Below are positions 17,910 through 26,108 of a stretch of DNA of 36,809 nt, one piece after another. Source of the stretch: an uncultured bacterium (lineage in GTDB: Bacteria > Bacteroidota > Bacteroidia > Sphingobacteriales > Sphingobacteriaceae). Position 1 is the stretch's first letter; each line of letters begins with the position of its first letter. The stretch spans positions 1 through 36,809 of the forward strand of contig CAIMAP010000021.1 of assembly GCA_903838995.1 (NCBI GenBank), given 5' to 3'. Made by a program: the position numbers and the translations under genes. The notes beneath the pieces were generated by a model. The model worked only from the letters and a program-made list of their open reading frames with translations. It was not told the origin of the DNA and did no database searches.

Positions 17910-19829
17910 TTAAAAAAACATTTTTACTTCTACTGTAGTTTCAAATCCCTTGTATTGGTCATTGGCATAACTACTGTCTTGATAATCCATCCAGCGTTGT
18001 CTTAGGTATAATCCCGCCGATTTACTCAACTGTATATCTAAACCTGTTGCAAAACTATAACCCGTTTGATTTTTTGGTCTGCTACTTTGCACATCAATTG
18101 CGGTTTGGTAGTTCGCAATAATTCTTTCGAAACTCAGGTAGTTATTCCAAATTAATTTTGGATTAATAACATAGTAAGATTCTATTTGATGGCAATAATT
18201 ACGCACTAAGGCTCTTTCTGTAAACACCAATAATCCACCATCTTTCAGGCTACTCATACTAGAAAAGTTTTGAACAGAATTAAAGGAACCTAAATAAAAC
18301 AAATACAAATCTTTGTTTGCTAAAATGGTTTTGTATTTTGAATTAATTTCTAGCGTATTGAAATACTTTTTTTGATTCGGCAAACCTGTTGCAGGATTGA
18401 TATCCGTTATATTTAATGTTTCAAAAACATTACGATAAATTTTATTTAGGTTTTTGTATGGACCTACATTGCTTGGAAATCCCCATCTCCAAAATCTCGA
18501 TAAGGCTAAACTATTAAAGGCATGCGAATAAGTAATACCTGGCGAAAGGTTTTCTAATTCCATGGAAGAACTGTAGCCAATAGAATTTTTTAATCTTCCA
18601 AAATTCAATTGCGAATTTATTTCTATTCCTTGTCTGTTATTGGCTAGTTGCCCTATTGGCAAAATAGCACTCGACACCGGAATCAAAACGGCTTGTGTTA
18701 AATTTGAATTAGTTTGAACGCTTTGCTGTATAGAGGAGTTAATAAACACGGCATTATTATTGAAAACGCGCGGGCTTACTCTGTAAAAATGAATTTCTGT
18801 TGGAAATTGATCTGCAATGGGGTAGGCTAGTTTAATAGAAATCGCTTCCCCGTATTTGGTATAGTTTTGATTAATATGGGTATTACCCATCCCAATTTCT
18901 GCCCATATTTTTAATCTTTCAATGTAATGGGTAATTTCTAAAGTGTGCACCGAAAATCCAGTCGTATTTTTAGCAAGGGAATCTAGGTAAGTATTGTTAT
19001 TGAATGAATTGGCCGAAATGGCATTTTGATGTTGCTTGTAAAACTTAGTTAGTTTGCCGCCAAAAGAATTATTAGGTAAAGCAAGCACGCCGCCATCAAA
19101 TTGTGTTTTACCAGTCATTAAACTAAAAGCAAAATCATTTGGTAGTTGGGCGCCGTCTATAATTAAACCTTGAAATGCTTGATTTCCCCAGCGTTGGTCT
19201 TGGTTAATGGCACCCGAGTTAAAAAAATCAACATACCTCGAATCCATCGAGGGTGTATTTGGATCCCATGGATTTCTTTCAAATAAACTGTAACGATTAT
19301 AACCTTTATTAGCTTGAAAAGTAAATGGAGAAAGTAAATGCCAATTAATACCACCCGTTCTAACATTAAAGGTTCCAAATGAGGTATTAAAATTACCAAA
19401 TAAATTTACACCTAAATTGAGTCCTTTCACATTTTCTGTTTGACCTAATCCAGTCATCGGTGCCCACATATATAAGTCGGTACCAAAAGAAGTTTTACTC
19501 GACGCAAAACCTTTAATGTTGAGCATTAATTGTGGAATTTGACTATCGTCGCCTACAAAAATATTTCTTTTGTTATTTTCTAAATGAGGGTAAATAACAG
19601 ACATATCTCTATAGTTTGTAATAAAGCGATAATATCCATTTACTTCTAGCCCTTCTAAAACTGCTTGCGCTGATTTTGGAAATACGCCTTGTGCATTATT
19701 TTCAACCGAAACAATGGTTACTATGGAATCTGCTTTTTGCTTTTCTTTAATTTCAAAAGCATTCGCATACGCAGAAACCCCCGCACTCAGGATATAACTC
19801 ATTAAAACAATTTTTTTCAATTGTCCCAT
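17910..19829 (-). CDS. Outer-membrane beta-barrel protein of unknown family (639 aa)
   Basis: A signal peptide (ending near AYANA, ~residue 24) is followed by ~50 residues and then a long beta-barrel pattern starting at LEVNGYYRFITNYRDM and ending in a typical C-terminal strand with terminal Phe (TVEVKMFF), as expected for BAM-dependent insertion. The first third is rich in Gly, Asn and Trp (MWAPMTGLGQ, FERNPWDPNTPS), which may form extracellular loops. There is no plug domain or TonB box. Gaps to its neighbours are one and three bases. It and the 575-residue barrel are of different lengths and I see no clear similarity between them by eye. Inference: oligosaccharide porin or enzyme-anchoring barrel. 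It is not assigned to a known family. Confidence 0.72.
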   Translation of the reverse strand: MGQLKKIVLMSYILSAGVSAYANAFEIKEKQKADSIVTIVSVENNAQGVFPKSAQAVLEGLEVNGYYRFITNYRDMSVIYPHLENNKRNIFVGDDSQIPQLMLNIKGFASSKTSFGTDLYMWAPMTGLGQTENVKGLNLGVNLFGNFNTSFGTFNVRTGGINWHLLSPFTFQANKGYNRYSLFERNPWDPNTPSMDSRYVDFFNSGAINQDQRWGNQAFQGLIIDGAQLPNDFAFSLMTGKTQFDGGVLALPNNSFGGKLTKFYKQHQNAISANSFNNNTYLDSLAKNTTGFSVHTLEITHYIERLKIWAEIGMGNTHINQNYTKYGEAISIKLAYPIADQFPTEIHFYRVSPRVFNNNAVFINSSIQQSVQTNSNLTQAVLIPVSSAILPIGQLANNRQGIEINSQLNFGRLKNSIGYSSSMELENLSPGITYSHAFNSLALSRFWRWGFPSNVGPYKNLNKIYRNVFETLNITDINPATGLPNQKKYFNTLEINSKYKTILANKDLYLFYLGSFNSVQNFSSMSSLKDGGLLVFTERALVRNYCHQIESYYVINPKLIWNNYLSFERIIANYQTAIDVQSSRPKNQTGYSFATGLDIQLSKSAGLYLRQRWMDYQDSSYANDQYKGFETTVEVKMFF

Positions 19830-19830
19830 A

Positions 19831-21171
19831 TTATTCGTTGAAATTATTCATGTCGGTGTATTTGAATTCAATGAATTTACCTTGAGGTTCATTTGCGCCC
19901 CTAGCTATTACTTTGAACGGAATGTTTGCATAAGCCATTTTGTTTTGATAAGTAACCGAAACAAAAAGCCTATATGCGCCTGCATTTTGTGGTGCTCTAA
20001 ATTTTATTAGATTTTTTTGTGAAGTCTTTTTAATTAATCCAGTTATTTCTGATGCCGCATCTTCCACATCACCGCCCGATTTTTTATCGGTACTTTCTTC
20101 TATAATACGCCAGTTGTAACTTGCTTTTTCCATATTTGCATTTCCTGCAAGTTGAATATTGATATTGGCATCGAAAATTCCAGATGCTTTTAATTCAATA
20201 TTGTCTGTTGCTTTTTGTTGCTCAACCTGAAAGCTTAGAATAGTGGGAGCGGGGTTTGTTAAAACCTTACCGGTAAAAACTTCTTCGAGTGCATCGATGG
20301 GTTCGGTTGGAATATTATTTTTTGAAAACAAGCCATACCATGTTTCGGTATACTCTTGTTTGGCGCCCCATAAAAATGCATAAGAGCCTAAACAAGTATT
20401 GGAATTTTTCTCGATGTAATTTTTATATCGGCTGAAATAGACTTCTTTTTTTTCTGTGCTATTTTGCTCTATCGAAACACCCCATTTAGTTTGTGGTGAT
20501 TCCCAATGACCATTAGGACCCCATTCGGTAATCATATATGGGCCATTCCATCCAAACTTTGCAATATGATTGGGCACATTGCCAATATCACCATAGGTAT
20601 TAATGGAATAAATATCGATATCTGGACAACGAGCGGTAATAAAAGCTACTTCTAAAGAGTCTAAGCCTGCTGTAACCGTAGTGGTTGGATGATTAGGATC
20701 GGTTTCGTGAATGTATTTAGCAATATCTTGAATGGCGTTCCAAACATTCGGGTTGGTATAGTTTAGATCTACTTCGTTCCCCACGCCCCAAATTAATAAG
20801 GCAGGATGGTTTTTAAATCGGTCAATAACAGTTTTAAAATAAGCCAATTGTTTCGCTACTTTTTCTTTATTGTTATAATCGAAACCATGTCTTTCATGTT
20901 GCACCCAAAGACCAAGCATGACTGTTAATCCATTGCGTTGCGCTTCGTCTAATACTTCTTGTGCACGCTCCACACCCCATGTTCTAAGGGAGTTTGCGCC
21001 TATGGCCACCATTTTTTCCATGTTCACATCGCCACCCACACCTTTTATATAATAAGGCTTTCCATTTCTTTGCATTTCAAAACCGTTACTTGTTTTCACA
21101 ACTTTGGTTTGTGCCGCAAGAGAAATTCCTATCAACAAAAAAAGACTTAAAATGATTAATTTTTTATTCAT
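19831..21171 (-). CDS. TIM-barrel glycoside hydrolase (GH158/GH2-C-like, putative endo-beta-1,3-glucanase)
   Basis: First gene of the operon, 446 residues. A signal peptide (1-20) is followed by a (beta/alpha)8 domain (~35-310) with KGVGGDVNMEKMVAIGAN and LRTWGVERA, acid/base Glu133 in WGVGNEVD and predicted nucleophile Glu216 in MITEWGPNG. An Ig-like C-terminal domain follows (~315-430). The fold and two-Glu layout are clan GH-A. The size, the C-terminal Ig domain and the 83-residue spacing of the two Glu match, as I recall them, the Bacteroides laminarin endo-beta-1,3-glucanase of family GH158. A general GH2-type TIM-barrel annotation is the safe alternative. Partners GH16 and GH3 are the same enzyme set known from beta-1,3-glucan loci. 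The start is set by the signal peptide. Confidence 0.78.
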   Translation of the reverse strand: MNKKLIILSLFLLIGISLAAQTKVVKTSNGFEMQRNGKPYYIKGVGGDVNMEKMVAIGANSLRTWGVERAQEVLDEAQRNGLTVMLGLWVQHERHGFDYNNKEKVAKQLAYFKTVIDRFKNHPALLIWGVGNEVDLNYTNPNVWNAIQDIAKYIHETDPNHPTTTVTAGLDSLEVAFITARCPDIDIYSINTYGDIGNVPNHIAKFGWNGPYMITEWGPNGHWESPQTKWGVSIEQNSTEKKEVYFSRYKNYIEKNSNTCLGSYAFLWGAKQEYTETWYGLFSKNNIPTEPIDALEEVFTGKVLTNPAPTILSFQVEQQKATDNIELKASGIFDANINIQLAGNANMEKASYNWRIIEESTDKKSGGDVEDAASEITGLIKKTSQKNLIKFRAPQNAGAYRLFVSVTYQNKMAYANIPFKVIARGANEPQGKFIEFKYTDMNNFNE

Positions 21172-21176
21172 GCTAA

Positions 21177-21191
21177 ATCAAATATAACATT
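21177..21191 (-). promoter_or_regulatory. Candidate -7 promoter element of the glucan operon
   Basis: Read on the minus strand, the sequence is AATGTTATATTTGAT, containing the Bacteroidota -7 consensus TAnnTTTG (21179-21186). The same 15 bases occur in the promoter of the Asp-box protein (32469-32483). The element ends only seven bases before the ATG, so the transcript would start at or beside the start codon. No TTG at the usual -33 distance was found, which lowers confidence. Confidence 0.45.
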
Positions 21192-21444
21192 AAAATATGT
21201 AAAAATGTATTAAATACACTAAGCTATATTTTTTTGATTTAATATATTGAATATCAATACATTGGTCTATTTATTATTAATAAATCAGGGTTAGACGATC
21301 AATGCCTTAAAATCCTTCGGATTAAAATAAATCATTCAAAAATGCTATAAGCCAACTATATAACATGTCAAATTGACTTCTTGTTTTTTTATTCTTATTT
21401 AATGTTCAAATAAAATATATTTACAATTCAATCAATTAAAATAT

Positions 21445-23118
21445 ATGCAACAAAACAATCCTTCCAATGCTGCAAAAATGCAAGCAACAAATTACGGCGC
21501 ATTAAGTACCCTTATTACCGTATTTTTTTTCTGGGGCTTTATTGCTGCAGGAAATGGTGTTTTTATTCCTTTTTGTAAAGATTATTTCCACCTCGATCAA
21601 TTTCAAAGTCAATTAGTCGATTATGCATTTTATGTAGCTTATTACATTGGCGCATTAGTTATTTTCATGATCAGTAGTGCTACTGGAAAGGATTTGGTTG
21701 GTTCTTGGGGTTACAAAAAAAGTATCGTTTATGGCTTATTGTTTAGTGCAATTGGCGCAGTTGCTATGATTATTGCAGTAAATGCAAATACATTTGCAGG
21801 CATGTTGGTTGGCTTATTTATAGTTGCACTTGGCTTTAGTTTACAGCAAACTGCAGCCAATCCATTTGCCATTTCATTAGGCGATGAATCAACTGCAACA
21901 GGAAGAATAAGTTTAGGTGGTGGAATCAATAGTTTTGGAACCATGATTGGTCCAATCATTGTTTCTTTGCTTTTATTTGGTACAGCTGCAGCAACAGAAG
22001 AACAAACAAAAAATCTGGGTTTAAATAATGTGAGTTTTATGTATGCCGGTGTTGGCGCCTTGTTTATTGCCGCCGCCGCATTATTTAACTTTAGTAAAAA
22101 AGTGCCAGCAGGCTTAAATATCGAAAAGCAAGAACCTGCAAATAAAGCATTGAATGTTTTATTAGTCATAACAGGGCTATTAATTTTCATGTTTATTCCA
22201 GTGTTTAAAAGTTATATTGGATTAGCCACAGATTTATCTGCATCACAGCAATATGATTTAGAATTGTATCGATTCAAATGGTTATTAGGCGCATTGTTTG
22301 TGATTATTTTCGGCATGTTATTTTCTTTTCAATCTGCCAAAAAAAATCCACATGGTTGGGGTGCCATGCAATATCCTCAATTGGTATTAGGCATGTTAGC
22401 CATATTCACTTATGTAGGTGTAGAAGTAGCTATACAAAGTAATTTAGGTGAATTATTAAAACAAGATTATATGGGAGGTTTTGCCTCTTCTCAAATCTCT
22501 CCTTATATCAGCATGTATTGGGGAAGTTTAATGATTGGTAGATGGGCCGGAAGTATCAATGTTTTCAACTTGTCTAATCAAATCAAACGTTTATTATTAT
22601 TGGTGGTGCCATTGCTTGCGTTCGGTATAATTATTGGCGTGAATGTATTGGCGCAAAAAGACATGTCGCCTTTATATGCCTATGTACTTTGCGTAGCCAT
22701 ATTAATTGCCGCATTTTTTATCTCAAACGATAAACCCGTTAAAACTTTATTAACCTTTAGCGCATTAGGAATTGTTTCTATGTTAATTGGTTTGTTTACA
22801 CAAGGACAAATTGCAATTTATGCATTATTGAGTGGCGGTTTATGGTGTAGTATTATGTGGCCAAGTATATTCAGTTTATCATTGGCTGGTTTAGGAAAAT
22901 ACACTACCCAAGGTTCTGCATTTTTAGTGATGATGATTTTAGGCGGAGGAATTATTCCACCACTACAAGGTAAGCTAGCCGATATGATTGGCATTCATCA
23001 GTCTTATTGGGTTACGGTCATCTGCTTTACTTATATCGCATTTTTTGCCATCGCGGTTAAAAGAATTTTAACCAAGCAAGGAATCGAATACGATAGCCCT
23101 GCTACAAGCGCACATTAA
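21445..23118 (+). CDS. FucP-like MFS sugar permease
   Basis: Inner-membrane transporter of 557 residues of the fucose/glucose/galactose:proton symporter (FHS) type. The N-terminal segment [21 protein letters not shown] and the downstream [16 protein letters not shown] and [15 protein letters not shown] are characteristic. It is longer than the ~430 residues of classical FucP. The extra length is central (about residues 230-310) and contains two further hydrophobic stretches ([18 protein letters not shown] and [15 protein letters not shown]), giving about 14 predicted helices. It diverges from the glucan operon, so it most likely imports the glucose released by the GH3 enzyme. The start was chosen just before the hydrophilic leader; the gene ends at a strong terminator. 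Confidence 0.88.
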   Translation: MQQNNPSNAAKMQATNYGALSTLITVFFFWGFIAAGNGVFIPFCKDYFHLDQFQSQLVDYAFYVAYYIGALVIFMISSATGKDLVGSWGYKKSIVYGLLFSAIGAVAMIIAVNANTFAGMLVGLFIVALGFSLQQTAANPFAISLGDESTATGRISLGGGINSFGTMIGPIIVSLLLFGTAAATEEQTKNLGLNNVSFMYAGVGALFIAAAALFNFSKKVPAGLNIEKQEPANKALNVLLVITGLLIFMFIPVFKSYIGLATDLSASQQYDLELYRFKWLLGALFVIIFGMLFSFQSAKKNPHGWGAMQYPQLVLGMLAIFTYVGVEVAIQSNLGELLKQDYMGGFASSQISPYISMYWGSLMIGRWAGSINVFNLSNQIKRLLLLVVPLLAFGIIIGVNVLAQKDMSPLYAYVLCVAILIAAFFISNDKPVKTLLTFSALGIVSMLIGLFTQGQIAIYALLSGGLWCSIMWPSIFSLSLAGLGKYTTQGSAFLVMMILGGGIIPPLQGKLADMIGIHQSYWVTVICFTYIAFFAIAVKRILTKQGIEYDSPATSAH

Positions 23119-23159
23119 AAAAAAGAGCGGTCAATAATCATTGGCCGCTCTTTTTTTTT
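23119..23159. terminator. Bidirectional Rho-independent terminator
   Basis: A 12-bp stem, AGAGCGGTCAAT (23124-23135) / ATTGGCCGCTCT (23140-23151) with one G-T pair and loop AATC, flanked by an A run (23117-23124) and nine T (23151-23159). It lies between the convergent permease and thymidine kinase genes and can serve both. Confidence 0.92.
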
Positions 23160-23171
23160 GAAAGAAAAAAA

Positions 23172-23747
23172 TTAGGGTTTTAAAAAACAAGTTCTGCATC
23201 GAGGTTCGTAGTTTTCTTTCTCACCCAATAAAACTTGCGTATCAATATTTACCGTTCTAAATGAATGACTAGCCGGTTGTCCACATTGCACACATACCGC
23301 TTGTACTTTAGTCACTTGTTCTGCAATGGCCATCAATGCTGGCATTGGGCCAAATGGCATGCCTAAATAATCCATGTCTAATCCTGCAACAATTACGCGA
23401 ATACCTTTACTTGCTAGTTGTTCGCATACAGCAGGTAAGGCCTCATCAAAAAATTGTGCTTCATCTATTCCAACTACTTCGGCATTATTTAATAATAATA
23501 AAATAGCTTCTGCGTTATTTACAGGAGTCGCGTTAATCGTATTTGCATCATGAGATACAATGGCTGTTTCGTTGTATCGAATATCTAAGCTTGGTTTAAA
23601 AGTTTCAATATTTAATTTAGCATATTGCGCTCTTTTTAAACGGCGAATGAGTTCTTCTGTTTTACCCGAAAACATGGAGCCGCAAATCACTTCGATGCTA
23701 CCTTTGTGTTGTAACATGCGTGGTTGGTTTTCTTGAATGGAGGTCAT
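23172..23747 (-). CDS. tdk: Thymidine kinase (type II)
   Basis: Salvage enzyme that phosphorylates thymidine to dTMP with ATP in the cytoplasm. With this start it has 191 residues: Walker A GSMFSGKT (23-30), the Mg-binding segment GIDEAQFF with Asp95-Glu96, and four zinc Cys (152, 155, 184, 187) as CVQC and CRTC. An open frame continues upstream to 23903, but that extension is hydrophobic and unlike the family, so it is rejected. The ATG at 23747 gives the usual ~15-residue lead before GSIEVICGSM. The ATG at 23717 is a real alternative, because the promoter-like TATATTTG (23752-23759) ends only four bases before 23747. Divergent from the conserved hypothetical gene. Confidence 0.94.
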   Translation of the reverse strand: MTSIQENQPRMLQHKGSIEVICGSMFSGKTEELIRRLKRAQYAKLNIETFKPSLDIRYNETAIVSHDANTINATPVNNAEAILLLLNNAEVVGIDEAQFFDEALPAVCEQLASKGIRVIVAGLDMDYLGMPFGPMPALMAIAEQVTKVQAVCVQCGQPASHSFRTVNIDTQVLLGEKENYEPRCRTCFLKP

Positions 23748-23751
23748 CTCA

Positions 23752-23759
23752 CAAATATA
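23752..23759 (-). promoter_or_regulatory. Candidate -7 element for tdk
   Basis: Minus-strand TATATTTG, a perfect TAnnTTTG match, four bases before the ATG at 23747 and about 34 before the ATG at 23717. No TTG was found at the usual -33 distance. It implies either a leaderless message or use of the inner start. Confidence 0.45.
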
Positions 23760-23794
23760 ATAATTGAAATCGCAGGAAAATGAGATTTTTGAAT

Positions 23795-23802
23795 TAAATT
23801 TG
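23795..23802 (+). promoter_or_regulatory. Candidate -7 element for the hypothetical gene at 23824
   Basis: TAAATTTG, a perfect TAnnTTTG match, about 21 bases before the ATG at 23824. No TTG at the optimal upstream spacing. Together with the tdk element it forms a compact divergent promoter region. Confidence 0.45.
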
Positions 23803-23823
23803 CTTTGCTGAATAAATAAAACA

Positions 23824-24438
23824 ATGATGAATAAAGAAATATTAATAGATAAGATTGCGTTTATTTCGGAAGAATTACAAGTGCAATCAATGGATTGGCT
23901 CAAAAGAGGCTATCAAATTACGCCACTCGAAGTAGGGGTATTTCTTTCTAATATCAATTATTTAGCAGAACAGGCTAATTATTTAAATCATTTTTTAAAA
24001 ACAGTAGAAGGCTTACCAGCTGTTCCAGTTCCAGCAATGCCAATCATCAATACGGCGGTAACTGTAGAGTCGCTTTCTGCTGCAATAGCCAATGCAGCTC
24101 CATCTAATCAATCAAATGCCAGTCAACAGCCCGAAATCACTTTACACGAACGCTTGAGCGAGCAAACTAGCACTACCTCATTAGCCGATACACTAAAAAG
24201 ACAAAGCAGCATCAAAGATTTGTCTTTCAGTGTCAACGATAAAATGTTTATTGTTTCCAATTTATTCGACGAAAATCAAAATGATTTCAATAGAATAATG
24301 ACCCATATTGCCACACTAGATGCATGGGACGAAGTAGAAATTTATTTAAATGAAACCTGCACTATTCCTTATCAATGGGAAAATAAAGAGGCAGATAAAA
24401 AACATTTCTTTAGAATTTTAAAACAAAGATTCGCGTAA
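23824..24438 (+). CDS. Conserved hypothetical protein (cytoplasmic)
   Basis: Protein of 204 residues without signal peptide or membrane segment. The N-terminal ~70 residues look helical (KIAFISEELQVQSMDWL). The middle (~70-120) is low-complexity, rich in Ala, Ser, Gln and Pro. The C-terminal ~75 residues form a conserved-looking block (LSFSVNDKMFIVSNLFDENQNDFNRI, then IPYQWENKE). I recall the NDK.F..NLF..N...F pattern from small Bacteroidota proteins of unknown function. The start could also be the next codon, Met2. It ends one base from the convergent ABC binding-protein gene. Confidence 0.7.
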   Translation: MMNKEILIDKIAFISEELQVQSMDWLKRGYQITPLEVGVFLSNINYLAEQANYLNHFLKTVEGLPAVPVPAMPIINTAVTVESLSAAIANAAPSNQSNASQQPEITLHERLSEQTSTTSLADTLKRQSSIKDLSFSVNDKMFIVSNLFDENQNDFNRIMTHIATLDAWDEVEIYLNETCTIPYQWENKEADKKHFFRILKQRFA

Positions 24439-24439
24439 A

Positions 24440-26074
24440 TTAATTTTTTTGAACGCGCTTCAAGTCTAGTATATTCAAGCCATTGCTGGGTAATCCGCTA
24501 ATATTATTTTGTATTAATTTAACAGATTGATCGTAATATAATATAACGACAGGTGCTTCTTCCATAATAATATTGTCCATTTTTTGGTAGATGCGATAGC
24601 GAGCAGAGTCGTTCTTCTCTTTAAAAGATTGTTCGAAAAGAGCATCGTATTTGGCATTGCTAAAATGTGTATAATTAGGGCCATTGGGTACAAAGTTTTT
24701 AGAATAAAAAACCGCTAAATAATTTTCTGCATCTGGATAATCTGCAATCCACGAACCCCTAAAAAAGCTCACATTTTTCTTCGCAATTAATTCTCTTAAA
24801 CTAGATCCTTGGTGAATTTCAATTTTAGTATTGATGCCTACCGCACTTAATTCATTTTGCACAAACTCAATTAAATCTCGGTAGGTATTGGTGGTATTTA
24901 AAGTTATAATTGGCAAGCCTTTTCCGTTTGGAAAACCAGCTTCGGCTAATAATGCTTTTGCTTTTGCAGGATTATACGAATAGCCTTTTATTTTTTGCGC
25001 ATCAAAGCCTGGCATGCCTTTAGGAATGAAGCCTGCGTGGCCAGGCGTTCCTATGTTATTTTGTAAATAGGCAACCATTTTTTCTTTATCAATGGCGTAA
25101 TTAATAGCTTGTCTAATGCGTTTATCTTTGGTGGCAGATTGCTGTACTATTGGCAAGGTGGTGTCTAGCAACATACCTAAATATTCAGTGTTTAAATAAG
25201 GCGCTTTTGTTAATTTAAATCGACCTATATATTTTTCTCTTAGCTCACCTTCTTTTGTCAATACATCATTTCGGTAGCTACCATCAATACCAAAAAAACA
25301 ATCTAGATTCTTTTTTACAAATTCTAAAAATGCCGTTTGCTTATCATTAATAAATGAAATTTTTACCGCATCTAAATACGGAAGGCGATGCTGTTTTTCT
25401 TTTTCAAAATAATTTTCGTTTTTCAGGAATGTCATTACTTCACCTTCCTTCCAATAAGAAAAGCGAAAAGGACCAGTACCAATTGGGTGATTCCTAAAAT
25501 CTTTTCCATAAAAATCTACAATTTCTTTTGGAACAACAGAGCAGTATTGTACCGTTAATAGACTTAAAAATGCAGGAAAAGTTTTGCTTAAGGTAATTTG
25601 AAAAGTACTGTCGTTGATGGCTTGAAAGGCACTGCTATCGGCCACTTTATCGTTAAAAATCCAAGCACCAGAAGAAGCGACTTTGGCATCAATTAAACGC
25701 CTAAAACTATATACAAAATCTGAAGCAACTACTTTTCTGCCTTTGCCATTTAAAAACTTTTCGTGGTTATGAAAATATACATTCGATCTTAAATGAAAAG
25801 TATAAACTAAACCACTTTGGTTGATATCCCAAGATTGGGCAATGGCTGGCTGTGTTTGCGAATTACTATCTAATTGTGTTAGTCCATTAAATAATTGGTT
25901 TACGCACCAAATATTCATTTGGTTTCTAGCAAAAGCAGGATCGAGCGAAGTTACTCCCACATCAATATTCATTTTGAATACTTTTTTGGGGTTGCTAGCC
26001 TGATGTTTGCATCCTATAGCCATTAAAGTAAGGGCTAAAAAGCTTATTTTTATTTTTTTGAAAATTGCTCGCAT
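24440..26074 (-). CDS. ABC transporter substrate-binding lipoprotein (family 5, peptide-type)
   Basis: Protein of 544 residues with a lipoprotein leader (LMAIGC, Cys22). The mature part is a standard SBP_bac_5 (OppA/DppA) domain: DPAFARNQMNIWCVNQLFNGL near the start, the HPIGTGPFRFSYW segment, RQAINYAIDKEKMV, and FFRGSWIADYPDAENYLA near the C-terminal third. The family binds oligopeptides, nickel or glycosides for ABC import. No permease or ATPase gene is next to it, so the ligand is open. Divergent from the BtuF-like gene, with only 34 bases between start codons. Confidence 0.88.
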   Translation of the reverse strand: MRAIFKKIKISFLALTLMAIGCKHQASNPKKVFKMNIDVGVTSLDPAFARNQMNIWCVNQLFNGLTQLDSNSQTQPAIAQSWDINQSGLVYTFHLRSNVYFHNHEKFLNGKGRKVVASDFVYSFRRLIDAKVASSGAWIFNDKVADSSAFQAINDSTFQITLSKTFPAFLSLLTVQYCSVVPKEIVDFYGKDFRNHPIGTGPFRFSYWKEGEVMTFLKNENYFEKEKQHRLPYLDAVKISFINDKQTAFLEFVKKNLDCFFGIDGSYRNDVLTKEGELREKYIGRFKLTKAPYLNTEYLGMLLDTTLPIVQQSATKDKRIRQAINYAIDKEKMVAYLQNNIGTPGHAGFIPKGMPGFDAQKIKGYSYNPAKAKALLAEAGFPNGKGLPIITLNTTNTYRDLIEFVQNELSAVGINTKIEIHQGSSLRELIAKKNVSFFRGSWIADYPDAENYLAVFYSKNFVPNGPNYTHFSNAKYDALFEQSFKEKNDSARYRIYQKMDNIIMEEAPVVILYYDQSVKLIQNNISGLPSNGLNILDLKRVQKN

Positions 26075-26084
26075 GTTTTTTAAT

Positions 26085-26097
26085 ACTTTCGCAAAGT
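26085..26097. promoter_or_regulatory. Palindromic divergent promoter candidate
   Basis: ACTTTCGCAAAGT is a palindrome with 5-base arms (ACTTT/AAAGT) around CGC in the 34-base gap between divergent genes. On the plus strand it gives TACTTTCG (26084-26091); on the minus strand it gives TTACTTTGCG. Both resemble -7 boxes. A TTG at 26065-26067 or 26058-26060 is a possible plus-strand -33 element, though neither spacing is ideal. Confidence 0.4.
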
Positions 26098-26108
26098 AAA
26101 ATATAAAA

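Noticed and set aside
16179-19829. Barrel genes as a SusC or TonB-dependent receptor
   Set aside because: No TonB box, plug domain or N-terminal carboxypeptidase-like domain, and both are far shorter than the ~1000 residues of SusC.
23748-23903. N-terminal extension of thymidine kinase to 23903
   Set aside because: The extra 52 residues are unlike the family, run through the divergent promoter region and overlap the start of the neighbouring gene.
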